A stretch of 64,000 nucleotides of DNA from Clostridium fermenticellae (lineage in GTDB: Bacteria > Bacillota > Clostridia > Clostridiales > Clostridiaceae). The DNA lies in the NCBI RefSeq assembly GCF_003600355.1, contig NZ_CP032416.1, positions 702,183 through 766,182 of the forward strand, in the 5' to 3' direction. The notes under the pieces were generated by a model. The model saw nothing but the letters and a program-made list of their open reading frames with translations, made no database searches and was not told the DNA's origin. Below, in pieces: positions 53,746-62,905 of this stretch. Position 1 is the stretch's first letter. Each line of letters opens with the position of its first letter. The translations under genes and the position numbers were made by a program.

Positions 53746-54666
53746 ATGAATAATATTATGAATGCAGATATATTACTAGAAAGTGGAACAGGTGAGCTTG
53801 AGATATTAGAGTTCGTAATAAATAAAAAACATTATGCGATAAATGTTATAAAGGTTAAAGAAATAGTGGAAGTTGATAATTTAACAAAATTGCCGCAGTC
53901 AAATCCGGCTGTAGGAGGACTTATTCTATGCAGAGATGAGATAGTGACTTTAGTTGATTTGAAATATGTTTTGGATGGAAAAAGCGGCGTGGAAAATATT
54001 AAAAACTTTAGAGTTATAATATGTGAATTTAATAAAATTAAAGTGGCATTTAATATTGACGAAATATTAGGGGTTCACCGTATAAAATGGGAAGATATAA
54101 TGAAGCCTCAAGATATATATGACAATCCCTTAGTTACAGGAAATATTATTTTAGATAATAAAATAATACTGATGCTTGATTTTGAAAAAATAGTTACAGA
54201 TATAAGTCCTAAAACAGGTATAAGTGAGGACAGAATTGTAGATGTAGAGTATAAGGATAGATCTAACATTAAAATAGTACTAGCTGATGATTCTGTTTTA
54301 ATAAGAAGATTACTAAAGGATACACTTACAAAAGCAGGATTCAAAAACTTACAATTCTTTAATGATGGTAAACAAGCCTATGACTATTTGATTAATTTAG
54401 AAGACGAAAAGCATGAGAAATTTACAGAAGACGTTCAAATGTTAATTACAGACATTGAGATGCCTCAAATGGACGGGCATACACTTACGAGAAAAATTAA
54501 GGAACATCCTATTTTAAAAAGGCTGCCGGTTATAATATTTTCTTCACTTATAACAGATGATTTAAAACACAAGGGGATATCTGTAGGTGCAGATGCACAG
54601 CTTAGTAAACCGGAAATAGGTGATCTCGTAAAAGTAATAGATAAATATTTGGAGACGTCCATTTAA
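53746..54666 (+). CDS. cheV: CheV chemotaxis coupling protein
   Basis: This 306-residue protein has an N-terminal CheW domain (about residues 15-155, ESGTGELEILEFVI, VKEIVEVDNLTKLP) that bridges chemoreceptors and CheA, and a C-terminal receiver domain (about 177-306) with ADDSVLIRR, phospho-acceptor Asp in MLITDIEMPQMDGH, a Ser in the FSSL switch position and Lys in LSKPEIG. CheV assists adaptation in motile Firmicutes. The start is unclear: ATG 53746 lies only 1-2 nt after AGAGAGG, ATG 53758 is 13 nt after. No other chemotaxis genes are near. Confidence 0.88.
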   Translation: MNNIMNADILLESGTGELEILEFVINKKHYAINVIKVKEIVEVDNLTKLPQSNPAVGGLILCRDEIVTLVDLKYVLDGKSGVENIKNFRVIICEFNKIKVAFNIDEILGVHRIKWEDIMKPQDIYDNPLVTGNIILDNKIILMLDFEKIVTDISPKTGISEDRIVDVEYKDRSNIKIVLADDSVLIRRLLKDTLTKAGFKNLQFFNDGKQAYDYLINLEDEKHEKFTEDVQMLITDIEMPQMDGHTLTRKIKEHPILKRLPVIIFSSLITDDLKHKGISVGADAQLSKPEIGDLVKVIDKYLETSI

Positions 54667-54754
54667 GTATAAAGTGTAAAAATTTACAAAAATATTTAAC
54701 ATAAACTATTTATAAGCATATAATGTAATGATAATTTTTTTAGGAGGTCTATAT

Positions 54755-55654
54755 TTGATATTTAGTTATCCATATTATGGTTGGAAGGAAAAATGTGAAA
54801 AAGTTCCTATAGCATTTCCACCTCAGCATCAGCCTGTACAGCCGGGACTTGAGACTCTTATGTGTCCTAGACCAATATTTAATGATCCAGATTATACTGG
54901 AAGCAATAAACTAAAGAATAAAGTAGCTTTAATTACAGGTGGAGACAGTGGAATTGGGAGAGCTGTATCATTGGCTTTTGCTAAAGAAGGTGCAAATATT
55001 GTTATTGCATATTATGATGAACATAAGGATGCTGAGTATACAAAAAAATTGATTAAGAATCAAGGGAGAAAATGTGTTTTGATTTCAGGTGATTTAAAAA
55101 ATGAGCGCTTTTGTAAAAAAATAGTTGAAGAGTCTATTAATGCTTTTGGACATTTAGACATATTGGTAAATAATGCAGGAGTACAATTTCCGCAAAATAG
55201 CATTGAGAATATCTCGACAGAACAGCTGGAATGTACATTTCGTACCAATATATTTTCATTTTTTCACGTTACAAAAGCTGCCCTGCGTTACCTTAAAAAA
55301 GGAAGTAAAATTATAAATACAGCTTCAATCACGGCTTATAGAGGTGAAAAGCTTTTGATAGATTATTCATCTACTAAAGGGGCTATAGTAAGCTTTACAC
55401 GTTCTCTTGCACTTTCACTTGTTTCAAAGGGAATAAGGGTAAATGCTGTTGCCCCTGGAGAAATTTGGACTCCATTACAGCCATCAAGTTTTGATGCTAA
55501 GTATATAACTACTTTTGGTACGGATGCTCCTATGAAAAGAGCCGGTCAGCCGGTAGAATTGGCACCAATTTATGTTTATTTGGCATCTGATGATTCAAGC
55601 TATGTTACAGGTCAGGTTATTCATGTAAATGGAGGCGAATTTGTAGCAACTTAA
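54755..55654 (+). CDS. SDR-family oxidoreductase
   Basis: This 299-residue short-chain dehydrogenase has the cofactor motif ITGGDSGIGRAVS near residue 46, NNAG, an active-site Ser in TASITAYRG, and YSSTK with catalytic Tyr and Lys. A longer N-terminal part than classical SDRs (FPPQHQPVQPGLETLMCPRP) places it with the YhdF/YghA-type glucose-dehydrogenase-like general stress group. TTG at 54755, 6 nt after TAGGAGGT, is the start; an ATG at 54728 lies before the site. The substrate is unknown. A bidirectional terminator follows. Confidence 0.85.
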   Translation: MIFSYPYYGWKEKCEKVPIAFPPQHQPVQPGLETLMCPRPIFNDPDYTGSNKLKNKVALITGGDSGIGRAVSLAFAKEGANIVIAYYDEHKDAEYTKKLIKNQGRKCVLISGDLKNERFCKKIVEESINAFGHLDILVNNAGVQFPQNSIENISTEQLECTFRTNIFSFFHVTKAALRYLKKGSKIINTASITAYRGEKLLIDYSSTKGAIVSFTRSLALSLVSKGIRVNAVAPGEIWTPLQPSSFDAKYITTFGTDAPMKRAGQPVELAPIYVYLASDDSSYVTGQVIHVNGGEFVAT

Positions 55655-55692
55655 GGTTTCTATATTGATTTAAATGTTAAGAGTATGAAATA

Positions 55693-55739
55693 AAGGTTCA
55701 CGAGAATAGCAAAGAATTCTCATGAGCCTTATTAATTTT
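55693..55739. terminator. Bidirectional terminator
   Basis: AAGGTTCACGAGAAT pairs with ATTCTCATGAGCCTT (G-T allowed) and runs into ATTAATTTTT. It serves the SDR gene and the converging busR-like gene. Confidence 0.75.
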
Positions 55740-55742
55740 TAG

Positions 55743-56366
55743 TCACTCTTTAAAAAATTTTTTTATTCTCTCATACGCTTGTTCGTCACCTATAGCTATG
55801 AATACGTCATTTTTATTAAAAGTTGCATATGGTCCTGGTGAAAGAATTAGTTTATTATTACGCCTTATAGCAATTATAGTAGCCCCCGTATTTTGCCAAA
55901 AATTAACCTCAGCTATCGTTTTACCTATAAAACTTGAAGTATTTTCTATTTCAAATTCTAATGGGATAAATGGATTGCAGTTTTTAAACCTATCTGAATA
56001 ATCGATCAGCTTGTTTGTTAACAGCTGCAGATTATTTTCTAATTCGTGTTTTTTTGTAATTATATTTGAAATTTCTTTTTTTAGCGACTTCATGGAATCT
56101 ATATCCTTAAATTTATCAATAAACTTAATGGCATTATCTACAGATTTTATAATGATACCGCTGCCTTTTATAACCGTAACTATATCCATATCACTTAATA
56201 ATGTAACAGATCTTCGTATTGTTTCAGGAGAAACATTATAATTCCCAGCAAGTGTAGATCTCCCGTGAAGCTTTGATCCTATAGGGAAATCACCAGATAC
56301 TATTCTTGATGCAATATCAATTGCTATTTGTTGGTAAACGGGCCTTATGATTGATTCGTTTGTCAT
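55743..56366 (-). CDS. busR: BusR-like regulator (GntR HTH + RCK_C domain)
   Basis: This 207-residue protein has an N-terminal GntR winged helix (PVYQQIAIDIASRIVSGDFP, then YNVSPETIRRSVTLLSDMDI), a coiled-coil middle (about residues 85-125, KKEISNIITKKHELENNLQL) and a C-terminal RCK_C/TrkA-C domain (about 130-205, IGKTIAEVNFWQNTGATIIA). This is the layout of BusR, a tetrameric repressor of osmolyte uptake that binds DNA when loaded with cyclic di-AMP. It is divergent from an OpuC/BusA-type transporter, as expected. TAGGAGTTTTTCAA is the ribosome binding site. Confidence 0.85.
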   Translation of the reverse strand: MTNESIIRPVYQQIAIDIASRIVSGDFPIGSKLHGRSTLAGNYNVSPETIRRSVTLLSDMDIVTVIKGSGIIIKSVDNAIKFIDKFKDIDSMKSLKKEISNIITKKHELENNLQLLTNKLIDYSDRFKNCNPFIPLEFEIENTSSFIGKTIAEVNFWQNTGATIIAIRRNNKLILSPGPYATFNKNDVFIAIGDEQAYERIKKFFKE

Positions 56367-56483
56367 TTGAAAAACTCCTAACTAGTATATAGTCAATGTT
56401 TAAAATATTATACTTAATTTTATTTATAACCTAAAACTATTTTAAGTTCATATTGGTGAAAAATCAAGTTAACTTTACAAAGG

Positions 56484-56512
56484 TACAACTTTATGATAAT
56501 ATATAAGTTGTA
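56484..56512. promoter_or_regulatory. Candidate BusR operator
   Basis: TACAACTT (56484-56491) and AAGTTGTA (56505-56512) form a perfect inverted repeat with a 13-nt spacer that holds a TATGATAATATA -10-like sequence. It lies in the divergent promoter region, about 48 bp before the transporter gene. Confidence 0.5.
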
Positions 56513-56559
56513 TCTTAATTTAACAAAATAATTAAATTAATTTGAATTGGGGGAATAAT

Positions 56560-57693
56560 ATGATAAAGCTTAAAAATATTAGTAAGAAATTTAAAAATAA
56601 GATTGTATTAAAAAATATAAATGTAGAAATAAATGAAGGCGAATTAGTTGTATTTATAGGTCCAAGTGGTTGCGGAAAAACTACAACTTTAAAGATGATA
56701 AATAAACTTATAAATCCTACTTCCGGAGAAATTCTAATTGATGGTAGGAATATTGTAAATGAAGATACTATAAAACTTAGAAGAAGAATGGGTTATGTTA
56801 TACAACAGACGGGACTTTTCCCGCATATGACTGTGAAAGAAAATATTGCTTTGATAGCTAATTTAGAGAAATGGAATAAGGATAGAGTTACAAAAAAAGT
56901 TTTTGAACTATTAAAGCTTGTTGGATTGAACAGTGAAGAATATATAGATAAATATCCAAATGAATTAAGTGGAGGACAACAACAAAGAGTTGGAATTGCC
57001 AGAGCCTTTATGATGAATCCTGAAATTATTCTAATGGACGAGCCGTTTAGTGCATTGGATCCAATTACAAGAGGTCAGCTTCAAGATGAAGTATATAATA
57101 TACAACAAGAATTAAAGAAAACTATTATATTTGTAACTCATGATATGGATGAAGCACTAAGGTTAGCAGATAGAATTTGTATTATGAATGATGGTGAAGT
57201 GCTACAATTTGATACTCCTGAAAATATTCTTAAATGTCCAGCCAATGATTTTGTCAAAGAATTCATTGGTCAGGATAGAATTTGGAATCAGCCGGAATTA
57301 ATTAAAGTAAAAGATATAATGATAAAAAATCCAGTTAAGACCATTGAAGAAAGAACATTACTTCAAGCTATTCAAATAATGCAGTCAAATCATGTTGATA
57401 GTTTATTAATAGTTGATAGTAATGAAAAACTTAATGGACTTGTTACTTTAAAAGATATAAGAAAGACATTTAATAAAAATACAAAGTTAAAGGATATTAT
57501 GGAAAAAGGTATTGTAACAGTTTCTGATCAGGATTCAATAATAAATGTACTAGAAAAAATGAGAAAAGAAAATATAGGATATGTACCAGTTGTAGATAAT
57601 AATACAAGGTTATTAGGACTCATTACTAAAAGTAGCCTTTTATATGTTCTAAGTAATCAGTTTTTAGACAAGGAGGTTTTACTGGATGAATAG
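56560..57693 (+). CDS. opuCA: Osmolyte ABC transporter ATPase with CBS domains
   Basis: This 377-residue protein has an ABC ATPase domain (about residues 1-240) with Walker A GPSGCGKTT, signature LSGGQQQR, Walker B ILMDEPFSALD and the switch His in FVTHDMDEA. Two CBS domains (about 255-370) follow. ATPases of glycine betaine/carnitine/choline importers have this form; CBS domains sense ionic strength or bind cyclic di-AMP in OpuCA. Start 56560 follows TGGGGGAAT. It overlaps the permease gene by 8 nt. Probably repressed by the divergent BusR-like protein. Confidence 0.9.
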   Translation: MIKLKNISKKFKNKIVLKNINVEINEGELVVFIGPSGCGKTTTLKMINKLINPTSGEILIDGRNIVNEDTIKLRRRMGYVIQQTGLFPHMTVKENIALIANLEKWNKDRVTKKVFELLKLVGLNSEEYIDKYPNELSGGQQQRVGIARAFMMNPEIILMDEPFSALDPITRGQLQDEVYNIQQELKKTIIFVTHDMDEALRLADRICIMNDGEVLQFDTPENILKCPANDFVKEFIGQDRIWNQPELIKVKDIMIKNPVKTIEERTLLQAIQIMQSNHVDSLLIVDSNEKLNGLVTLKDIRKTFNKNTKLKDIMEKGIVTVSDQDSIINVLEKMRKENIGYVPVVDNNTRLLGLITKSSLLYVLSNQFLDKEVLLDE

Positions 57694-59278
57694 TTTAAAT
57701 GCGTTAAATTCTTTTTTTCTCTTTATATCGGACAGAAAAGATCAGATATATAATTTGTTTTGTGAACATATTGAGTTAACGGTTTTAGCTGTATTGATTT
57801 CTATAGCTATTGGTATACCTCTAGGAATATTAATTACGCGAATTCAAAAGTTATCTGCTCCAATAATTGGGATAGCAAATATTATGCAGTCTATTCCTAG
57901 TTTAGCACTTTTGGGTTTTTTGATACCTATACTTGGTATAGGCAGTAAGCCGGCTATTACTATGGTTGTTTTGTATTCACTACTACCTATAATTAAAAAT
58001 ACATTTACAGGAATGACTAATATAAATCCATCTACGTTAGAGGCTGCTGAGGGAATGGGATTAACAAAATCTCAAATTTTAACTAAGATTCAGCTGCCAT
58101 TAGCACTCCCTGTTATTATGTCTGGTATAAGAATATCTGCTGTTACTGCTGTTGGACTTATGACGATTGCAGCATTTATAGGTGCTGGAGGATTGGGGTA
58201 TTTGGTTTTTTCTGGTGTACAGACCGTTGATAATAATATGATTTTAGCTGGAGCAATACCAGCGTGTATTCTTGCTCTTGCTTTAGATTTTATAATTGGA
58301 AAGGTAGAAAAAGTAGTTGTACCAGATGGAATTAAAGCATCTAATTCAAGATTAAAATCTAGGAGAAGAAATAAAATATTTAAAAATAAGAAATTTAAAA
58401 TAGTTGCGGCAGCCCTTGTTGTTGTAATTGTAGGACTTGGCTTATTTAATGCTTTTGCAAGTAATAAAAAGACAATAGTAATAGGTTCAAAGAATTTTAA
58501 TGAGCAATTGATACTTGGAAATATTATGGCATCACTAATTGAACATAACACAGATTATAAAGTTGAGAAAAAATTGAATCTTGGTGGGACGAATGTGGTT
58601 TTTAATGCTATTAAATCTGGAGATATAGATATGTATGTGGAATATACAGGTACAGGTTTGGTTAATATAATGAAAAAGCAGGTCCCATCAGATCAAGATA
58701 AAGTTTATAATGAAGTAAAAGATTATTTTAAAGAAAATTATAATATTGATTGGTTAAAGCCTTTGGGATTTAATAATACCTTTGTATTAGCTTTAAAGGA
58801 AGAATTGGCTGATAAGTATAATATTGATACTATATCAGATTTATCTAAAGTAAGTGGAAGCTTAAATTTAGGTTCTACCATGGAGTTTGCTAATAGACCT
58901 GATGGATATATTGGTTTAAAGAAATTATATCCTTTAAACTTTAAAAATGTAAAAGGTATAGATGGTGGTTTGAGATATTCAGCGCTGTCTCAAAATTCAG
59001 TACAAGTAATAGATGCTTTTTCTACGGATGGCCTGTTAGAAAAATTTAAGTTAAAACTTTTAAAAGACGACAAAAAATTCTTCCCTCCATATTATGCGGC
59101 TCCAATAATTAGAGATGATATATTAAAGAAGTATCCAGAATTAGGACCATTGTTAAATAAATTAGAAGGAAGTATAACAGATGCTGATATGAGAAAATTA
59201 AATTACAGAGTGGATAATGGAGAAAAGCCTGAAAAGGTAGCAGATGACTTTCTAAGGGGAAAAGGCTTAATTAAATAA
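57686..59278 (+). CDS. opuCB: Fused permease/substrate-binding protein of osmolyte transporter
   Basis: This 530-residue fusion has a permease domain with about five to six spans (about residues 25-215; EAAEGMGLTKSQILTKIQLP is the ATPase-contact EAA loop). An anchoring span follows (about 235-255), then an extracellular substrate-binding domain of the OpuAC/ProX class (about 265-530, IGSKNFNEQLILGNIMASLI, YVEYTGTGLVNI). The permease-SBP fusion also occurs in BusAB and EgtU-type systems. The likely ligand is glycine betaine or a related quaternary amine, though ergothioneine cannot be excluded. It ends at a terminator. Confidence 0.87.
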   Translation: MNSLNALNSFFLFISDRKDQIYNLFCEHIELTVLAVLISIAIGIPLGILITRIQKLSAPIIGIANIMQSIPSLALLGFLIPILGIGSKPAITMVVLYSLLPIIKNTFTGMTNINPSTLEAAEGMGLTKSQILTKIQLPLALPVIMSGIRISAVTAVGLMTIAAFIGAGGLGYLVFSGVQTVDNNMILAGAIPACILALALDFIIGKVEKVVVPDGIKASNSRLKSRRRNKIFKNKKFKIVAAALVVVIVGLGLFNAFASNKKTIVIGSKNFNEQLILGNIMASLIEHNTDYKVEKKLNLGGTNVVFNAIKSGDIDMYVEYTGTGLVNIMKKQVPSDQDKVYNEVKDYFKENYNIDWLKPLGFNNTFVLALKEELADKYNIDTISDLSKVSGSLNLGSTMEFANRPDGYIGLKKLYPLNFKNVKGIDGGLRYSALSQNSVQVIDAFSTDGLLEKFKLKLLKDDKKFFPPYYAAPIIRDDILKKYPELGPLLNKLEGSITDADMRKLNYRVDNGEKPEKVADDFLRGKGLIK

Positions 59279-59321
59279 TAGTAATTAAATTATTTCAAAG
59301 TCTAATAAAAGATAAAAATAT

Positions 59322-59355
59322 AAAGCACCGTGAAATTTAAAACACGGTGCTTTTA
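59322..59355. terminator. Intrinsic terminator of the osmolyte transporter operon
   Basis: AAAGCACCGTG pairs with CACGGTGCTTT and is followed by T residues. Confidence 0.88.
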
Positions 59356-59517
59356 GTCGTATTATACTTTATTCAAATAACTTTTTACTATTTGGAAATA
59401 CTAATATTGTTAATAAAAAAACTAAATGAAAGGTATTGAAAACATTTAAAAGGTATGATATTATAATATTACTTTCAAAGTGTTACTTAATCAATAATGA
59501 TTTATAGGAGAAATTTT

Positions 59518-60279
59518 ATGTTTGCTTTAGAAAGAAGAGAAAAAATTTATGATTATATTCTTAAACTAGGTAATGTAACCGTTTTGGAATTATCTAAAAA
59601 ATTAGATGTTTCGGAGGTTACAATAAGAAAAGATTTATCATTTTTAGAAAAACAGGGACTTATAGATAGAACATTTGGCGGTGCTATTGTAAAAAGTCCT
59701 ATAATCAAAGAACAGAGTTATTTAGAAAAAGAGAAGTATATGATAAAGGAAAAAAATTTAATAGGAAGAAAAGCTGCCGAATTTGTAAAACCTAATTCTA
59801 CAATAATATTAGATGCCGGTACTACAATAATGGAAATGGCAAAAAGTATAAGAGACATCAAAGACCTTAAAGTAATAACCAGTAATCTAAAAATTGCACT
59901 TTTTTTAAGTGATTTCCCTAATATAGAAGTTACAGTTATAGGAGGAAGGGTATTTACAAAGTCTCAGGAATGTATGGGAATTGAAGCCTGCAGGTCTGTT
60001 GAGAAATATAATGTTGATGCATGCTTTTTGGGATGCGACGCATTTAGCATAAAAGACGGTTTTATGACAACTAATATAGAGAAGATGCATTTAAAACATA
60101 CTTTTATGGAAATAAGTGAAAAATCTTTTCTGCTTGCCAGTAGTGATAAATATGATAAAAAAAGTATGGTTAGAGTGTCTAAATTTGATGAGCTTACAGG
60201 AATAATAGTAGATAAACAGTCAGAAAAACTTATTAAAGACTTTGATAAACATAAAATTGATAACTGTGTATTTGTTTAA
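59518..60279 (+). CDS. DeoR-family transcriptional regulator
   Basis: This 253-residue protein has an N-terminal DeoR helix-turn-helix ([18 protein letters not shown], then [19 protein letters not shown]) and a C-terminal sugar-phosphate-binding domain ([46 protein letters not shown]). Start 59518 follows ATAGGAGAAATTTT. It is first in a cluster with PdxA2, a four-carbon acid kinase and a GntP permease and likely represses them, with a phosphorylated acid sugar as inducer. Confidence 0.88.
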   Translation: MFALERREKIYDYILKLGNVTVLELSKKLDVSEVTIRKDLSFLEKQGLIDRTFGGAIVKSPIIKEQSYLEKEKYMIKEKNLIGRKAAEFVKPNSTIILDAGTTIMEMAKSIRDIKDLKVITSNLKIALFLSDFPNIEVTVIGGRVFTKSQECMGIEACRSVEKYNVDACFLGCDAFSIKDGFMTTNIEKMHLKHTFMEISEKSFLLASSDKYDKKSMVRVSKFDELTGIIVDKQSEKLIKDFDKHKIDNCVFV

Positions 60280-60308
60280 ATATTCTTGTTTGGAAAGAGG
60301 AGATAATT

Positions 60309-61325
60309 ATGATTAAACCCATTATTGCAATTACCTTAGGAGACCCTGCTGGTGTAGGACCTGAGATTGTAGTCAAGGCTTTAAGAAAAAAAGAAATATA
60401 TGATGTATGTAATCCGCTTGTAATAGGAGATTATGGAGTCCTAAAAAAAGCACTTCAAATAACAAATATATCATTAGAACTGAATACAGTTTCAAATCCA
60501 TGTGATGGTAAATATACATTGGGCAATATAGATCTTATTGATATGAAGAATATAAATATTGAAACACTAGAATATGGAAAAGTTCAAGCACAGTGTGGCA
60601 AAGCGGCATTTGATTATTTATCATATGCGATAAAATTAGCATTAGATAAAAAAGTAACTGCTATAGCTACTACTCCATTAAATAAAGAATCATTTAAAAA
60701 AGCAGGAGTGCCTTATATTGGACATACTGAAGTTCTGGAGAGTTTAACCAAGGTTAAAGACCCGCTTACTATGTTTGAAGTAAAGGGACTTAGGACATTT
60801 TTCTATAGTAGACATGTTTCATTAAAACATGCCTGTGAATTAATAACTAAAGAGGGAATTGAAGAGTTTGCTGTAAGATGTCAGGAGGCACTTAGAGTTT
60901 TAGGTATTGAAAAGCCCCACATGGCTATTGCGGGATTAAATCCACATTCTGGAGAACATGGTCTGTTTGGTGACGAGGAAGTTAAATATATTTATCCGGC
61001 TGTTGAGGACTTACGCAAAAAGGGTATTGATATAAGTGGACCAATTGGAGCTGATTCTGTATTTTATCAAGCATTAAATGGGAAATATGATGCAGTTCTT
61101 TCACTTTATCATGATCAAGGTCATATTGCAACAAAGATGGTTGATTTTGAAAGAACAATTTCATTAACAAATAATATGCCATTTTTACGTACTTCAGTAG
61201 ATCATGGTACTGCATTTGATATAGCCGGTACAGGAAAAGTAAGTGATGTTAGCATGGTAGAGGCTATTTTACTTGCGGCTAAGTATGGACCTAGATTTTT
61301 AAAAGAAACTCAAAAAAATAATTAA
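60309..61325 (+). CDS. pdxA2: 4-phospho-threonate/erythronate dehydrogenase (PdxA2 family)
   Basis: This 338-residue NAD-dependent enzyme of the PdxA family has [18 protein letters not shown] at the N-terminus, TTPLNKESF near residue 120, metal-site His in [28 protein letters not shown] and the [12 protein letters not shown] end motif. Association with a DUF1537 kinase marks the PdxA2 branch, which oxidises 4-phospho-D-threonate or -erythronate and loses CO2 to give dihydroxyacetone phosphate, rather than pyridoxine synthesis. AGAGGAGATAATT sets the start, 29 nt after the regulator. Confidence 0.88.
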   Translation: MIKPIIAITLGDPAGVGPEIVVKALRKKEIYDVCNPLVIGDYGVLKKALQITNISLELNTVSNPCDGKYTLGNIDLIDMKNINIETLEYGKVQAQCGKAAFDYLSYAIKLALDKKVTAIATTPLNKESFKKAGVPYIGHTEVLESLTKVKDPLTMFEVKGLRTFFYSRHVSLKHACELITKEGIEEFAVRCQEALRVLGIEKPHMAIAGLNPHSGEHGLFGDEEVKYIYPAVEDLRKKGIDISGPIGADSVFYQALNGKYDAVLSLYHDQGHIATKMVDFERTISLTNNMPFLRTSVDHGTAFDIAGTGKVSDVSMVEAILLAAKYGPRFLKETQKNN

Positions 61326-61330
61326 AATAT

Positions 61331-61396
61331 AAATAAAAGCCTCTTATTTTTACTTATAGAAAAGATCCCTCAATCTTTTCCATAAGTAAAAGAGGC
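61331..61396. other. Long hairpin between pdxA2 and the kinase gene
   Basis: GCCTCTT, TTACTTAT and GAAAAGAT in order are matched by ATCTTTTC, ATAAGTAA and AAGAGGC. This gives an imperfect stem of more than 20 bp with a 6-nt loop (CCCTCA). No T-run follows on the plus strand, while A-runs before it would form one on the minus strand. It may reduce read-through or process the operon message. Confidence 0.65.
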
Positions 61397-61554
61397 AAAC
61401 AAAAATTATAATTTTACAATATAATTTTATCATATTTTCAGTAGAAATATAAATATTATGTATATTTTTAAATGGTTGATTATAGTCATATCATAATAAA
61501 ATGTAACCGTTTAATTTTTAACAAACTATAAAAATAAGAGGGAGAGAAGGATAT

Positions 61555-62856
61555 ATGTTGAAAACAGTTATTATCGCAGATGACTTGACTGGTGCAAATG
61601 ATACAGGAGCTATACTTGCGAAAAATGGTATGAAAGTTGGAACTTTACTTCAAAAATCAGATATAAATAAGTTCAATAAATTTGATGTTTTGTGTATTAC
61701 AACTAACAGCAGAGCTTTAAAACCTTCTGAAGCTTATGATAGAGTGAAGGATGCTGCAAATATGTTTAAAAATAAAGATGAACTATTTTTTAGTAAAAGA
61801 ATAGATTCTACTTTAAGAGGCAATGTTGGATATGAGATTGATAGTATTATTGATACATTAGGTGAGGATACTTTTGCTATTGTTGTTGCATCTTTTCCAG
61901 ATTCCGGTCGTGTGAGTGTAGGAGATATACTTCTGGTTAATGGAATACCTCTTGAAAAAACAGAGGTTGTTAAAGATCCTACTTGCCCTGTCAAAACATC
62001 TAGAATAACTGAAATAGTTAAAACACAAACCAAGTACAATGTGGGTTTTGTCCCTCTGGATAAGGTCTTGAAGGGTTCTGAAACCATAAAAAATGAAATA
62101 ATTAGAAATGCTAAAGATGGCAACAGAGTAATTATAATAGATGCTTATACAAATGATGATATAAGTGAAATTGCAAGAGCTTGTATTGATAGTAAACTTA
62201 AATTTGTAGCAGTTGATCCAGGTCCATTCACGGCAGTTTCAGCGGATCTATTAAATAAAGACAAAGATAAAGAAACCTTATTAGAAGGAAAAGTACTGTG
62301 TGGAATAGGAAGTGCAAGTAGTCTTACAAGGCAGCAAATTAAGAGTTTAAAGGAAAAATATAATCCATTAATTATAAAGACTAATACAGTGGATTTCTTG
62401 GATGATGAAAAGAGAGGAAAAGAGATAGAGAGAGTTGTAGATGAGATTACAAGTAAAGAAGATAATTATAATACATTACTTGTTACAACAACTCTTGAGG
62501 ATAATGATGTTCTGGATTTCTCAGTTATAAAAGAAAGGTTCAGCTTAGATAAAAAAGAATGTGCAAACTTAATAACAGAGTCTATTGCTGAAATTATCTA
62601 TACAATAATTGAAAAATTAGATACTAAGGTAGGCAGTGTGTACACTTCAGGTGGAGATGTTACGGAGGCATTTTGCAATAGAATAAGAGCAGATGGAATA
62701 GAAGTACTGGATGAAGTTGTTCCTCTTGCTATTTATGGTAAGGTTATAGGTGGAATTTGTGATAAAAAACCAATTTTAACTAAAGGTGGATTAGTTGGAA
62801 AAGATGATACATTAATAACATGTGTAGAGTATCTCTATCAAAAAATGGGCAAATAA
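61555..62856 (+). CDS. Four-carbon acid sugar kinase (DUF1537)
   Basis: This 433-residue kinase has IIADDLTGANDTGAILAKNG near the start (sugar-acid-binding domain) and a nucleotide-binding C-terminal domain (VGSVYTSGGDVTEAFCNRI, PLAIYGKVIGG, LTKGGLVGKDDTL). Family members phosphorylate D-threonate, D- or L-erythronate, L-threonate or 3-oxo-tetronates at O4. With PdxA2 next door, D-threonate or D-erythronate is the best guess; sequence alone does not separate them. AGAGGGAGAGAAGG precedes ATG 61555. A structured gap of 229 bp separates it from pdxA2. Confidence 0.85.
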   Translation: MLKTVIIADDLTGANDTGAILAKNGMKVGTLLQKSDINKFNKFDVLCITTNSRALKPSEAYDRVKDAANMFKNKDELFFSKRIDSTLRGNVGYEIDSIIDTLGEDTFAIVVASFPDSGRVSVGDILLVNGIPLEKTEVVKDPTCPVKTSRITEIVKTQTKYNVGFVPLDKVLKGSETIKNEIIRNAKDGNRVIIIDAYTNDDISEIARACIDSKLKFVAVDPGPFTAVSADLLNKDKDKETLLEGKVLCGIGSASSLTRQQIKSLKEKYNPLIIKTNTVDFLDDEKRGKEIERVVDEITSKEDNYNTLLVTTTLEDNDVLDFSVIKERFSLDKKECANLITESIAEIIYTIIEKLDTKVGSVYTSGGDVTEAFCNRIRADGIEVLDEVVPLAIYGKVIGGICDKKPILTKGGLVGKDDTLITCVEYLYQKMGK

Positions 62857-62905
62857 TAAGTTTTAAGTAAACAGAATTAAATTTATGAGAAAGAGGTAAA
62901 AAATT

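Noticed and set aside
61505-61520. Possible catabolite-response (cre) site before the kinase gene
   Set aside because: TGTAACCGTTTAAT matches the consensus only partly; not strong enough in AT-rich DNA.
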